Positions 13,873 through 20,062 of a stretch of DNA of 20,409 bases are shown here, in pieces. Under the pieces are notes generated by a model that was not told where the DNA came from, did not search any database, and saw only the letters and a program-made list of their open reading frames with translations. The position numbers and the translations under genes are program-made. The stretch covers positions 1 to 20,409 of the forward strand of contig DASSKA010000191.1 of NCBI GenBank assembly GCA_035690905.1, written 5' to 3'. The stretch is from DASSKA01 sp035690905 (lineage in GTDB: Bacteria; Actinomycetota; Actinomycetes; Propionibacteriales; Nocardioidaceae). Position 1 is the first letter of the stretch, and each line of letters starts with the position of its first letter.

Positions 13873-13905
13873 TCCTGGCCGGGGCGTTCCGCTGATCCGG
13901 AGCGG
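13860..13905 (+). repeat. 23-bp tandem duplication spanning the pat stop codon
   Basis: GGCGTTCCGCTGATCC occurs at 13860-13875 and again at 13883-13898, a 23-bp period. The first copy encodes the last residues (AFR) and the TGA of pat; the second repeats them downstream. A 6-bp hairpin (TCCGCT 13888-13893 with AGCGGA 13901-13906) is created by the second copy and might act in termination. Confidence 0.7.
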
Positions 13906-13922
13906 ACTCGCCGGAAAACCGG

Positions 13923-13951
13923 TTGGGGGCGTCAGGGACAGCGGGTAATCT
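13923..13951 (+). promoter_or_regulatory. Possible vegetative promoter for the ABC exporter pair
   Basis: TTGGGG (13923-13928), a 17-nt spacer and TAATCT (13946-13951) give a reasonable housekeeping-type promoter. It would start transcription near 13958, about 65 nt before the first ABC gene. The -35 box is only a partial match. Confidence 0.4.
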
Positions 13952-13972
13952 GCTTCTTACACCAGCCGACTC

Positions 13973-13995
13973 ACGGGGGCCGATCGGTCCCCCGT
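13973..13995 (+). repeat. Hairpin in the 5' leader of the ABC exporter operon
   Basis: ACGGGGG (13973-13979) pairs perfectly with CCCCCGT (13989-13995) around the 9-nt loop CCGATCGGT, itself containing the palindrome CCGATCGG. It sits between the putative promoter and the GAGGGA ribosome site at 14005-14010. It could be an attenuator, a repressor-binding site or an mRNA-stabilising hairpin. Confidence 0.5.
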
Positions 13996-14023
13996 CGTAC
14001 GCACGAGGGACCACCGTCACCTG

Positions 14024-15835
14024 ATGCCGCCGCAGCCGCCAGCGCAGTCCGCCGCCTACGCGGCGCACCCACCCGCTGGCGTGCACTCGCTGTGGCGGCT
14101 GCGCGGCTACCTGCGGCCGCACCTGCCGGCGATGATCGGCATGCTGGTCGCCGCGCTGGCCGGGGTGGGGCTGAGCATCGCCATCCCGCTGGTGATCAAG
14201 GCGATGATCGACGGCCCGATCACCCACCACGACTCCTCCGCGATCCTGCCGCTGGGCCTGCTCGCGCTCGCCTTCGGCGTGCTGGAGGCGGTGCTGATCT
14301 GGATCCGCCGCTGGGTGCAGTCCAACGCGGTGCTCGGCGTGGAGAGCGCGCTGCGCAGCGACCTGTACCAGCGGCTGCAGCAGCTGCCGATGTCCTTCCA
14401 CGGACACTGGCAGTCCGGGCAGCTGCTGTCCCGGGCCACCACCGACCTGTCCAGCATCCGGCGGTTCAGCGGCTTCGGGCTGATCTTCTTGATCATCAAC
14501 ATCACCCAGCTGACCGTGGTCACCCTGGTGCTGCTGCGGATGTACTGGCCGCTCGGACTGGTGGTGGCCGCGGCCGCGGTGCCGATCGTCTACCTGTCGA
14601 TGCGCTTCGAGCGCGGCTACGTGCTGGTGTCCCGGCGGGTCCAGGACCAGCAGGGCGACCTGGCCACCCGCGCCGAGGAGGGCGCGGTCGGCATCCGCGT
14701 GATCAAGGCGTTCGGCCGCAGCCGGCACATGTCGAGGCAGTACGACGAGGCGGCCCGAACGCTCTACGAGACCTCGATGGACAAGGTTCGGCTGTCGGCG
14801 AAGTTCTGGACGTTCCTGGAGATCATCCCCAACTTCGCGGTCGTGGTGGTGCTGCTGCTGGGCGCGATGGCGGTCGGCCGGGGCAGCGTCAGCCTCGGCA
14901 CCCTGGTCGCCTTCATCACCCTGATGCTGTCCCTGGTGTGGCCGGTGGCGTCCCTGGGGGTGATCCTGGCGATGGCGCAGGAGGCGATGACCGCCTCCGC
15001 GCGGATCCTGGAGATCTTCGACACCGAGCCGGCGATCACCTCCGGGGAGACGGTGCTCGCCGAGCCGCGCGGCCACCTGCGGTTCGAGGGGGTCGGGTTC
15101 AGCTACCCCGATCAGGGCGACCCGGTGCTGCACGACGTGGACCTCGACGTCGCCCCGGGCGAGACGGTCGCGCTGGTCGGCGCCACCGGGTCCGGCAAGA
15201 CCACGCTGACCGCGCTGGTGCCGCGGCTGTACGACGTGACGGCCGGCCGGGTCACCGTCGACGGGGTCGACGTGCGCGACCTGCGCCTCACCAACCTCCG
15301 GCAGATCGTGGCCACCGCCTTCGAGGAGCCCACGCTGTTCTCGATGAGCGCCCGGGAGAACCTGCTGCTCGGCCGAGCGGACGCGACCGACGAGGAGATC
15401 CTGCAGGCGCTCGAGGTGGCCCAGGCCGGGTTCGTGCACGACCTGCCGTGGGGGCTGGACACCCGGATCGGCGAGCAGGGCATGGCGCTGTCCGGCGGGC
15501 AGCGGCAGCGGCTGGCGCTGGCCCGGGCGGTGCTGGCCCGGCCGAAGATCCTGGTCCTCGACGACACGCTGTCCGCGCTCGACGTGCACACCGAGAAGCT
15601 CGTGGAGGAGGCGCTGCGCCGGGTGCTCGCCCACGCGACCGGCATCGTGGTCGCGCACCGCGCGTCGACCGTGCTGCTGGCCGACAAGGTGGCGCTGCTG
15701 CAGGGCGGCACGATCACCCACGTCGGCGCGCACAGCGACCTGCTGGCCACCGTGCCGGCCTATCGCGACCTGCTGGCCGCCGATGCCGAGGAGGACCTCG
15801 CCGAGCTCGTCGAGGACGACGAGGTCCGGGCGTGA
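14024..15835 (+). CDS. ABC exporter half-transporter, subunit with degenerate ATPase residues
   Basis: This is a type IV (ABCB-like) exporter half: a six-helix transmembrane domain (about residues 30-330) followed by an ATPase domain. Walker A is GATGSGKTT at 386-394 and the signature is a canonical LSGGQ at 489-493. The Walker B region ILVLDD puts Asp514 where the catalytic Glu normally lies. The Q-loop reads AFEEPTLF, with Glu434 in the usual Gln position. These changes mark the non-catalytic partner of heterodimeric exporters such as TM287/288 or BmrCD. The length is 603 residues. The ATG at 14024 is the only close start, with GAGGGA 13 nt upstream, slightly far. The stop overlaps the next gene's GTG. 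Substrate is unknown; drugs, lipids or peptides are all possible. Confidence 0.92.
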   Translation: MPPQPPAQSAAYAAHPPAGVHSLWRLRGYLRPHLPAMIGMLVAALAGVGLSIAIPLVIKAMIDGPITHHDSSAILPLGLLALAFGVLEAVLIWIRRWVQSNAVLGVESALRSDLYQRLQQLPMSFHGHWQSGQLLSRATTDLSSIRRFSGFGLIFLIINITQLTVVTLVLLRMYWPLGLVVAAAAVPIVYLSMRFERGYVLVSRRVQDQQGDLATRAEEGAVGIRVIKAFGRSRHMSRQYDEAARTLYETSMDKVRLSAKFWTFLEIIPNFAVVVVLLLGAMAVGRGSVSLGTLVAFITLMLSLVWPVASLGVILAMAQEAMTASARILEIFDTEPAITSGETVLAEPRGHLRFEGVGFSYPDQGDPVLHDVDLDVAPGETVALVGATGSGKTTLTALVPRLYDVTAGRVTVDGVDVRDLRLTNLRQIVATAFEEPTLFSMSARENLLLGRADATDEEILQALEVAQAGFVHDLPWGLDTRIGEQGMALSGGQRQRLALARAVLARPKILVLDDTLSALDVHTEKLVEEALRRVLAHATGIVVAHRASTVLLADKVALLQGGTITHVGAHSDLLATVPAYRDLLAADAEEDLAELVEDDEVRA

Positions 15836-17700
15836 CCACCCAGCAGCGCAGGCCGCCCGTCCGTCCTACCTCCAAGGCGGGCGAGGAGAGCTGGCGCGGC
15901 GTGGCCGCCGACGGCCGCTCCGACGACCTGAGCGCGGAGGTCTCCGGGCTGCTCCGGGCCCGGTCGCGGCGGCTGCTCGGCGACCTGCTGCACCCGCACC
16001 GGCGCTGGCTGTGGGTGCTCATCGCGGTGGTGCTGGTGGAGAACGCCTCGCGGCTGTCCATCCCGTACCTGGTCAAGGAGGGCATCGACCGCGGCATCCC
16101 GCCGATCCGGCACGGCGGGGACACCACGGTGCTGTTCGTCATCGTCGGGATCGTGCTCGGCGCCACGCTGCTGCAGGCGGTCAGCCGCCAGACGTTCCTG
16201 GTGCTGTCCGGGCGGATCGGGCAGGACATGCTCTTCGAGATCCGCCGCCGGGTGTTCGCGCACTTTCAGAAGCTGAGCACCGCCTTCCACGACCAGTACA
16301 CCTCCGGACGCGTCATCTCCCGGCAGACCTCGGACATGGAAGCCATCTACGAGATGCTCGAGACCGGCTTCGACGGGCTGGTCACCGCGCTGCTCACCCT
16401 GGTCGGCACCGCGGTGCTGCTGCTGGTGATGAACCTCGAGCTCGGCGCGGTGGCGCTGCTGTGCTTCCCGTTCCTGATGCTGCTCACCAACTGGTTCCGC
16501 AAGGAGTCGGCGAAGGCCTACCGGGTGACCCGGGAGAAGGTCGCGCTGGTGATCGTCGCGTTCGTGGAGAGCATGGGCGGCATCCGCGCCGTACAGGCGT
16601 TCCGGCGGGAGCCGCGCAACCAGGAGATCTTCGACGACCTCAACGACCAGTACCGGCTGGCCAACCTGCGCGCGTTTCGGCTGGTCGCCTGGTTCATGCC
16701 CGGCATCAAGCTGATCGGCAACATCACCATCGCGGTCGTGCTGCTCTACGGCACCTGGCTGGCGTTCCACGACAAGGTCACCGTCGGGGTGCTCGCCGCG
16801 TTCCTGCTGTACCTGCGGCAGTTCTTCGAGCCGATGATGGAGATCTCTCAGTTCTACAACACCTTCCAGTCCGCCACGGCCGCGCTGGAGAAGCTGTCCG
16901 GGGTGCTGGAGGAGGAGCCGGGCGTCCCCGAGCCGGCCGAGCCGACGCCGCTACGCTCGGTGCGCGGCGACGTGCGCTTCGACGGCGTGCAGTTCTCGTA
17001 CGTGGACCGGGTGCCCGTGCTGCCGGACCTGGACCTCACCGTTCCGGCCGGGCAGACGGTCGCCATGGTCGGTACCACCGGCGCGGGCAAGACCACCATC
17101 GCCAAGCTGGTGTCCCGGTTCTACGACCCGGTGGCCGGCCGGGTCACCCTGGACGGCGTCGACCTGCGGCACCTGGATGAGGAGACCCTGCGCTCCGCAG
17201 TCGTGATGGTGACCCAGGAGAACTTCATGTTCGGCGGCACGGTCGCCGACAACATCCGCTTCGGCCGGCCTGACGCCAGCCAGGCCGAGGTCGAGGCAGC
17301 CGCCCGCGCGATCGGCGCGCACGAGTTCATCGCTGCGCTGCCGGACGGCTACCACACCGACGTCGCGAACCGGGGCGGCCGGCTGTCCGCGGGACAGCGT
17401 CAGCTGGTCGCGTTCGCGCGCGCCTTCCTGGCCGACCCCGACGTGCTGATCCTCGACGAGGCGACCTCGTCGCTCGACGTACCCTCCGAACGTCTGGTGC
17501 AGCGGGCGCTGCGCACCATCCTCGCCGACCGGACCGCGCTGATCATCGCGCACCGGCTGTCCACCGTCGAGATCGCCGACCGGGTGCTGGTGCTCGAGCA
17601 CGGCCGGATCGTCGAGGACGGGTCGCCGCAGGAGCTGATCAGCGGTGGCGAGGGCCGGTTCTCCGACCTGCACGAGGCCTGGGTCGCCTCGCTCGCCTGA
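15832..17700 (+). CDS. ABC exporter half-transporter, catalytic subunit with altered signature motif
   Basis: This is the partner of the preceding gene: a six-helix exporter domain (about residues 50-360) plus ATPase domain. Walker A is GTTGAGKTT at 414-422, the Q-loop has a normal Gln (VTQENFMF), and Walker B is a full ILDEATSSLD with Glu543. The signature at 518-522 is LSAGQ instead of LSGGQ. In heterodimers the altered signature of one chain faces the altered Walker B of the other, which is exactly the combination seen here. I place the start at GTG 15832, overlapping the upstream stop as GTGA, because the open frame further upstream merely shadows the first gene. The product has 622 residues and a basic N-terminal extension of about 45 residues. 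Confidence 0.92.
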   Translation: MTTQQRRPPVRPTSKAGEESWRGVAADGRSDDLSAEVSGLLRARSRRLLGDLLHPHRRWLWVLIAVVLVENASRLSIPYLVKEGIDRGIPPIRHGGDTTVLFVIVGIVLGATLLQAVSRQTFLVLSGRIGQDMLFEIRRRVFAHFQKLSTAFHDQYTSGRVISRQTSDMEAIYEMLETGFDGLVTALLTLVGTAVLLLVMNLELGAVALLCFPFLMLLTNWFRKESAKAYRVTREKVALVIVAFVESMGGIRAVQAFRREPRNQEIFDDLNDQYRLANLRAFRLVAWFMPGIKLIGNITIAVVLLYGTWLAFHDKVTVGVLAAFLLYLRQFFEPMMEISQFYNTFQSATAALEKLSGVLEEEPGVPEPAEPTPLRSVRGDVRFDGVQFSYVDRVPVLPDLDLTVPAGQTVAMVGTTGAGKTTIAKLVSRFYDPVAGRVTLDGVDLRHLDEETLRSAVVMVTQENFMFGGTVADNIRFGRPDASQAEVEAAARAIGAHEFIAALPDGYHTDVANRGGRLSAGQRQLVAFARAFLADPDVLILDEATSSLDVPSERLVQRALRTILADRTALIIAHRLSTVEIADRVLVLEHGRIVEDGSPQELISGGEGRFSDLHEAWVASLA

Positions 17701-17741
17701 GCCCTCTGGGCCCTGGGTTCTGCGGCCCCTGCCTCGGGACC

Positions 17742-17790
17742 TTTACCAGGGTGCCATGGTAAATGGGAGCCTCCCATGGTGAATTCACCA
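17742..17790. repeat. Chain of three abutting palindromes
   Basis: Three dyads follow each other, sharing one base at each junction. The first is TTTACCA (17742-17748) with TGGTAAA (17757-17763). The second is ATGGGAG-C-CTCCCAT (17763-17777). The third is the perfect 14-bp palindrome TGGTGAATTCACCA (17777-17790). CCATGGTRAAT also repeats directly at 17754 and 17774, a 20-bp period. The arrangement suggests clustered binding sites for a dimeric regulator, or a complex hairpin at the end of the ABC operon. Confidence 0.75.
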
Positions 17791-17851
17791 GGGGGAGCGG
17801 GACTTTTCCATGGGAAGTACGCCGGGCGGCCGGCGGCGCTCTCGCGGGGGC

Positions 17852-17990
17852 AGCAACAGCGGGTCATGTGACCCGTTACGGCGGTCGATCACGCCGGGGA
17901 AGAGCAACATCGGTTCGTGTGACCCGTTACGGCGGTCGATCCCCTGGCGAGCAGCAGAGAGTGCTCGTGGCGCACCAGTTCGGCGGTCGA
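17852..17990. repeat. 51-bp tandem repeat, two good copies and one decayed copy
   Basis: The 24-nt block TGTGACCCGTTACGGCGGTC plus GATC is identical at 17867-17890 and 17918-17941. Around it AGCAACA repeats at 17852 and 17903, giving a 51-bp period. A third, diverged unit keeps CGGCGGTCGA at 17981-17990, again 51 bp on from 17930. In the first copy CGGGTCA-TG-TGACCCG (17860-17875) is an inverted repeat with 7-bp arms; the second copy has a degraded left arm. The units touch each other, so this is not a CRISPR array. Confidence 0.75.
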
Positions 17991-18009
17991 ACGGCGGGAC
18001 AGCACAAGG

Positions 18010-18026
18010 GTGCTCGAGGCGAGCAC
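18010..18026. repeat. Hairpin GTGCTCG-AGG-CGAGCAC
   Basis: The 7-bp arms GTGCTCG and CGAGCAC flank a 3-nt loop. An alternative hairpin, AGCAC-AAGG-GTGCT (18001-18014), uses part of the same left arm, so the two structures exclude each other. GTGCTCG also occurs at 17961. Confidence 0.5.
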
Positions 18027-18044
18027 GTTGGCCCCGGAGCCCCC

Positions 18045-18091
18045 GACACCGGAGCGGTATGGGCACTATTTGGCTACTGCGCTCCGGTGTC
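18045..18091. repeat. 12-bp perfect inverted repeat with 23-nt spacer
   Basis: GACACCGGAGCG (18045-18056) is the exact reverse complement of CGCTCCGGTGTC (18080-18091). The 23-nt spacer (18057-18079) is more AT-rich than its surroundings. It is followed at once by the second copy of the TCCATGGGA-GTACG repeat. It lies 62 nt past the 3' end of the - strand SRPBCC gene, so it could serve as a terminator for that gene. Confidence 0.7.
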
Positions 18092-18152
18092 TCCATGGGA
18101 GTACGACGGAGGTGCCCCCCGAGGCGCGGACGGACCGGGTCAGCCGGGCGAC

Positions 18153-18605
18153 TCAGGTCGCGTCGGCCTCCGCGGCGGCCTTGAGCCGGGCAAGGGTGCC
18201 CTCGATGCCCCGCCGGTTGCGCTCCGGGAATCCGAGCAGCTCGATCGCCCAACCACCGGCGCGGCCGTAGCGGGAGTAGTCGAAGGTCTCGGTCACCTTG
18301 GTGCCACCGCCGGGCGCCGGCTCGAGCTCGTATCGCCAGCGCTGCGGCGCGTAGTGCTTCCAGGCGATCAGCCTCTCCGGCTCGAACTCGACGACCCGGT
18401 TGGTGACGGTGTATGGCGCACCGAACAGGCGCATCGCCACCGAGAAGCGGGCGCCCTTCGTCAGCAGGTCCGGGCCCGAGATGATGTTCTGAACCGACCC
18501 GGACCCGTCGATGCGCGGATGCTGCCGCGGGTCGGCCAGGATCGCGAACACCGTCGCGGCCGGGGCCTTCACCACCGTGCTCGCGCTGACCAGCTTGTCG
18601 CCCAC
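18153..18605 (-). CDS. SRPBCC (polyketide cyclase/START-like) family protein
   Basis: This is a 150-residue protein of the SRPBCC ligand-binding fold. The N-terminal strand and helix (VSASTVVKAPAATVFAILAD then PRQHPRIDGSG) are the usual opening of actinobacterial members. Later strands include FSVAMRLFGAPYTVTNRVVEF, read with its neighbours LIAWKHY and WRYELEP, then GGGTKVTETFDYSRYG. A C-terminal amphipathic helix (GIEGTLARLKAAAEA) closes the cavity. Family members bind hydrophobic ligands or act in antibiotic or toxin tolerance; the ligand cannot be told. The start is GTG at 18605 with no ribosome site but a TAGCCT box 7 nt upstream, so translation is probably leaderless. It is divergent from the delta-60 protein gene. 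Confidence 0.83.
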   Translation of the reverse strand: MGDKLVSASTVVKAPAATVFAILADPRQHPRIDGSGSVQNIISGPDLLTKGARFSVAMRLFGAPYTVTNRVVEFEPERLIAWKHYAPQRWRYELEPAPGGGTKVTETFDYSRYGRAGGWAIELLGFPERNRRGIEGTLARLKAAAEADAT

Positions 18606-18612
18606 GAACCTG

Positions 18613-18618
18613 AGGCTA
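18613..18618 (-). promoter_or_regulatory. -10 box of a probable leaderless SRPBCC promoter
   Basis: Read on the - strand, TAGCCT fits TANNNT and lies 7 nt upstream of the GTG start. The same spacing is seen for pat, and nearly the same for the divergent gene at 18707. No clear -35 box is visible. Confidence 0.45.
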
Positions 18619-18694
18619 GCCGGGCCTTCTTGAGAACCGCATGTGCACGGCGGACCCGTCCGCGCAACTCGCGGCGCCGGACCGGAATGTCGGC

Positions 18695-18700
18695 TAGCGT
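18695..18700 (+). promoter_or_regulatory. -10 box of a probable leaderless promoter for the delta-60 protein
   Basis: TAGCGT fits TANNNT and ends 6 nt before the GTG start at 18707. It forms, with the - strand box at 18613-18618, a divergent promoter pair in a 101-nt intergenic space. Both boxes sit in a GGCTAGC context. Confidence 0.45.
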
Positions 18701-18706
18701 GACCGG

Positions 18707-20020
18707 GTGATCCGAAGTCGGAGGGCCCAGATCCTCATGACCGCCGCGGCCTGCCTGTTGAGCATCGCCTTGCCGTCGGCATCGGGGGCGGAGGGCGCGA
18801 CGGGCGGTCTGGCCGCCGACCCTGCGTACGGCGGTGACGGCACGGCCGAGATGGCCGCGACGTGTGGCGACCCGTCCAGCCTGGAAGCCGATGGCCCAGC
18901 GGGCCAGTTCTACGTGCTCGTCCAGTGCGGTCGCAGGCTCCAGGTGGCGGCGCTGGGCAGTGACGGTGAGCCGCTACCCGGCTTCGGCGCGGCGGGAGTC
19001 GCCCAGGTCCCCCGGCCCGCCCGGTGGGGTCACCTGAGCCCGGTGGGCCTGGTGGTCGACGCCAGCGGGCGGATCACGGTCGGGCTGATGAAGCTGGACC
19101 GCTTCGAGGACTACAGCTCGGACACCGCTGTCATCAGGCTGCAGCCAGACGGTTCGGCCGACCAGGGGTTCGGCCAGGGCGGGATCGCCGTGATCCCCGG
19201 CAAGCGCGTGGGCGTGATGACGGAGTTCATGGCTGTCGACCCCCGTGGCCGCACGGTAGTCCTGCGTCAGAACGACTCGGAAAGGTTCGAGATGACGCGG
19301 CTCAGGTCCAACGGCTCGGTGGACCGCCGGTTCGGAAGCAACGGGAGAGTCCTCGGAAGCGTGTCCGACCGACGCGTGAAAGAGGCAGAGCCGCGGGCTC
19401 TGGTGATGGACGGCGCGACGCCGTACATAGTCACCGACGCGACGGTTCCCTGGAAGCCGGGATGGGTCCGCCCTGCGGTCGCGGTGGTGCGGATTACCCG
19501 TCACGGTCGCATTGACCAGCGGTTCGGCAAGCGGAACGGACGCGCCGTGGTCCCGCTGCCGACCAGCGGCAGCGGAGCCACGATCGATGGCGTGGTGGAC
19601 GCTCGCGGGCGGCTCATCGTGGCTGCCCTCGACCAGAACGACGCCGACACCCGCACCTGGACGCTGGTCCGTCGACTGACCAGCACCGGCCGCGTCGACC
19701 GCAGGTTCGCCCGCCACGCGGGAACGATCCTCGCGCGAGGGCCCGAGAGCCTGGAGTCGCTGGGACTCGTGGGACAACGGCCCGTCGTCGTCCTGACCAA
19801 GCCGGCACGAAGCGGCCGAGACATTGCGCAGGTACACGGTTTCACGGCGACCGGCCGCCCGTGGTTGGCGCTCGGAGCCGGTGGTGTGGCATCGGTGCCG
19901 GCGTCCGGCAGGGACTACAACGACTGGTCGAGCATATCCTCGGCTGGGCTGTATCGGTCGGCGTCCTGCTACTGCGCTGACCCGATCCAGGTGCAGAGGT
20001 TCGTGACAGGTCCGCAGTAG
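18707..20020 (+). CDS. Secreted delta-60 repeat (beta-propeller-like) protein
   Basis: A basic N-terminus and hydrophobic stretch (ILMTAAACLLSIALPSASGA) make a Sec signal peptide, probably cut near residue 29. The mature part carries repeats of the delta-60 type, in which an L-x-x-x-G-x-x-D-x-x-F-G-x-x-G core recurs. I count six, at about residues 84, 146, 200, 264, 325 and 380 (for example QPDGSADQGFGQGGI and RSNGSVDRRFGSNGR). A seventh partial unit is LAADPAYGGDGTA near residue 35. This would suit a seven-bladed propeller. The last repeat has lost its Asp and Phe, and a Cys pair (SCYCADP) lies near the C-terminus. The length is 437 residues. Codon use is slightly less GC3-biased than in the flagellar genes. 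Function is unknown; cell-surface or binding roles are usual guesses. Confidence 0.82.
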   Translation: MIRSRRAQILMTAAACLLSIALPSASGAEGATGGLAADPAYGGDGTAEMAATCGDPSSLEADGPAGQFYVLVQCGRRLQVAALGSDGEPLPGFGAAGVAQVPRPARWGHLSPVGLVVDASGRITVGLMKLDRFEDYSSDTAVIRLQPDGSADQGFGQGGIAVIPGKRVGVMTEFMAVDPRGRTVVLRQNDSERFEMTRLRSNGSVDRRFGSNGRVLGSVSDRRVKEAEPRALVMDGATPYIVTDATVPWKPGWVRPAVAVVRITRHGRIDQRFGKRNGRAVVPLPTSGSGATIDGVVDARGRLIVAALDQNDADTRTWTLVRRLTSTGRVDRRFARHAGTILARGPESLESLGLVGQRPVVVLTKPARSGRDIAQVHGFTATGRPWLALGAGGVASVPASGRDYNDWSSISSAGLYRSASCYCADPIQVQRFVTGPQ

Positions 20021-20062
20021 CTGTCTGGAACGGGTGCGCCGTCGCGGACACATCCAGCTGCG

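Larger units (their letters stand above)
17701..18152. other. Gene-free, palindrome- and repeat-rich region
   Basis: I find no convincing gene in these 450 nt between the ABC exporter and the SRPBCC gene. The open frames here disagree in phase with the repeats, have poor third-position GC bias and resemble no family. The stretch instead contains three abutting palindromes, a 51-bp tandem repeat, several hairpins and a 12-bp inverted repeat, listed separately. TCCATGGGAAGTACGCCGG (17807-17825) recurs as TCCATGGGAGTACGACGG (18092-18109). The local base composition is less GC-rich than in the neighbouring genes. It may be a noncoding RNA locus, a non-autonomous mobile element, or a multi-operator regulatory region. 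Confidence 0.6.

Noticed and set aside
13247..15733. Long open frame on the - strand (over 800 codons) opposite pat and the first ABC gene
   Set aside because: It is antisense to two clear protein families, has an Arg/Gln/His-rich composition without motifs, and is the usual shadow of high-GC coding sequence.
14092..15831. N-terminal extension of the second ABC gene across the first
   Set aside because: The frame is open, but the translated extension is Arg/Gly-rich shadow sequence; the GTG at 15832 gives a normal-length half-transporter.
17852..17990. Possible CRISPR array
   Set aside because: The units are contiguous 51-bp tandem repeats with the non-core part also similar, only two to three copies exist, and no cas genes are nearby.
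17785..18252. - strand open frame with a repeated IDRRNGSH peptide
   Set aside because: The repetition reflects the 51-bp DNA repeat, the frame overlaps the SRPBCC gene's 3' end, and there is no ribosome site or family similarity. Kept only as a possibility in the findings.
20021..20062. Bidirectional terminator between the convergent delta-60 and EamA genes
   Set aside because: Only a 5-bp CTGGA/TCCAG pairing is visible, with no T-run; too weak to call.
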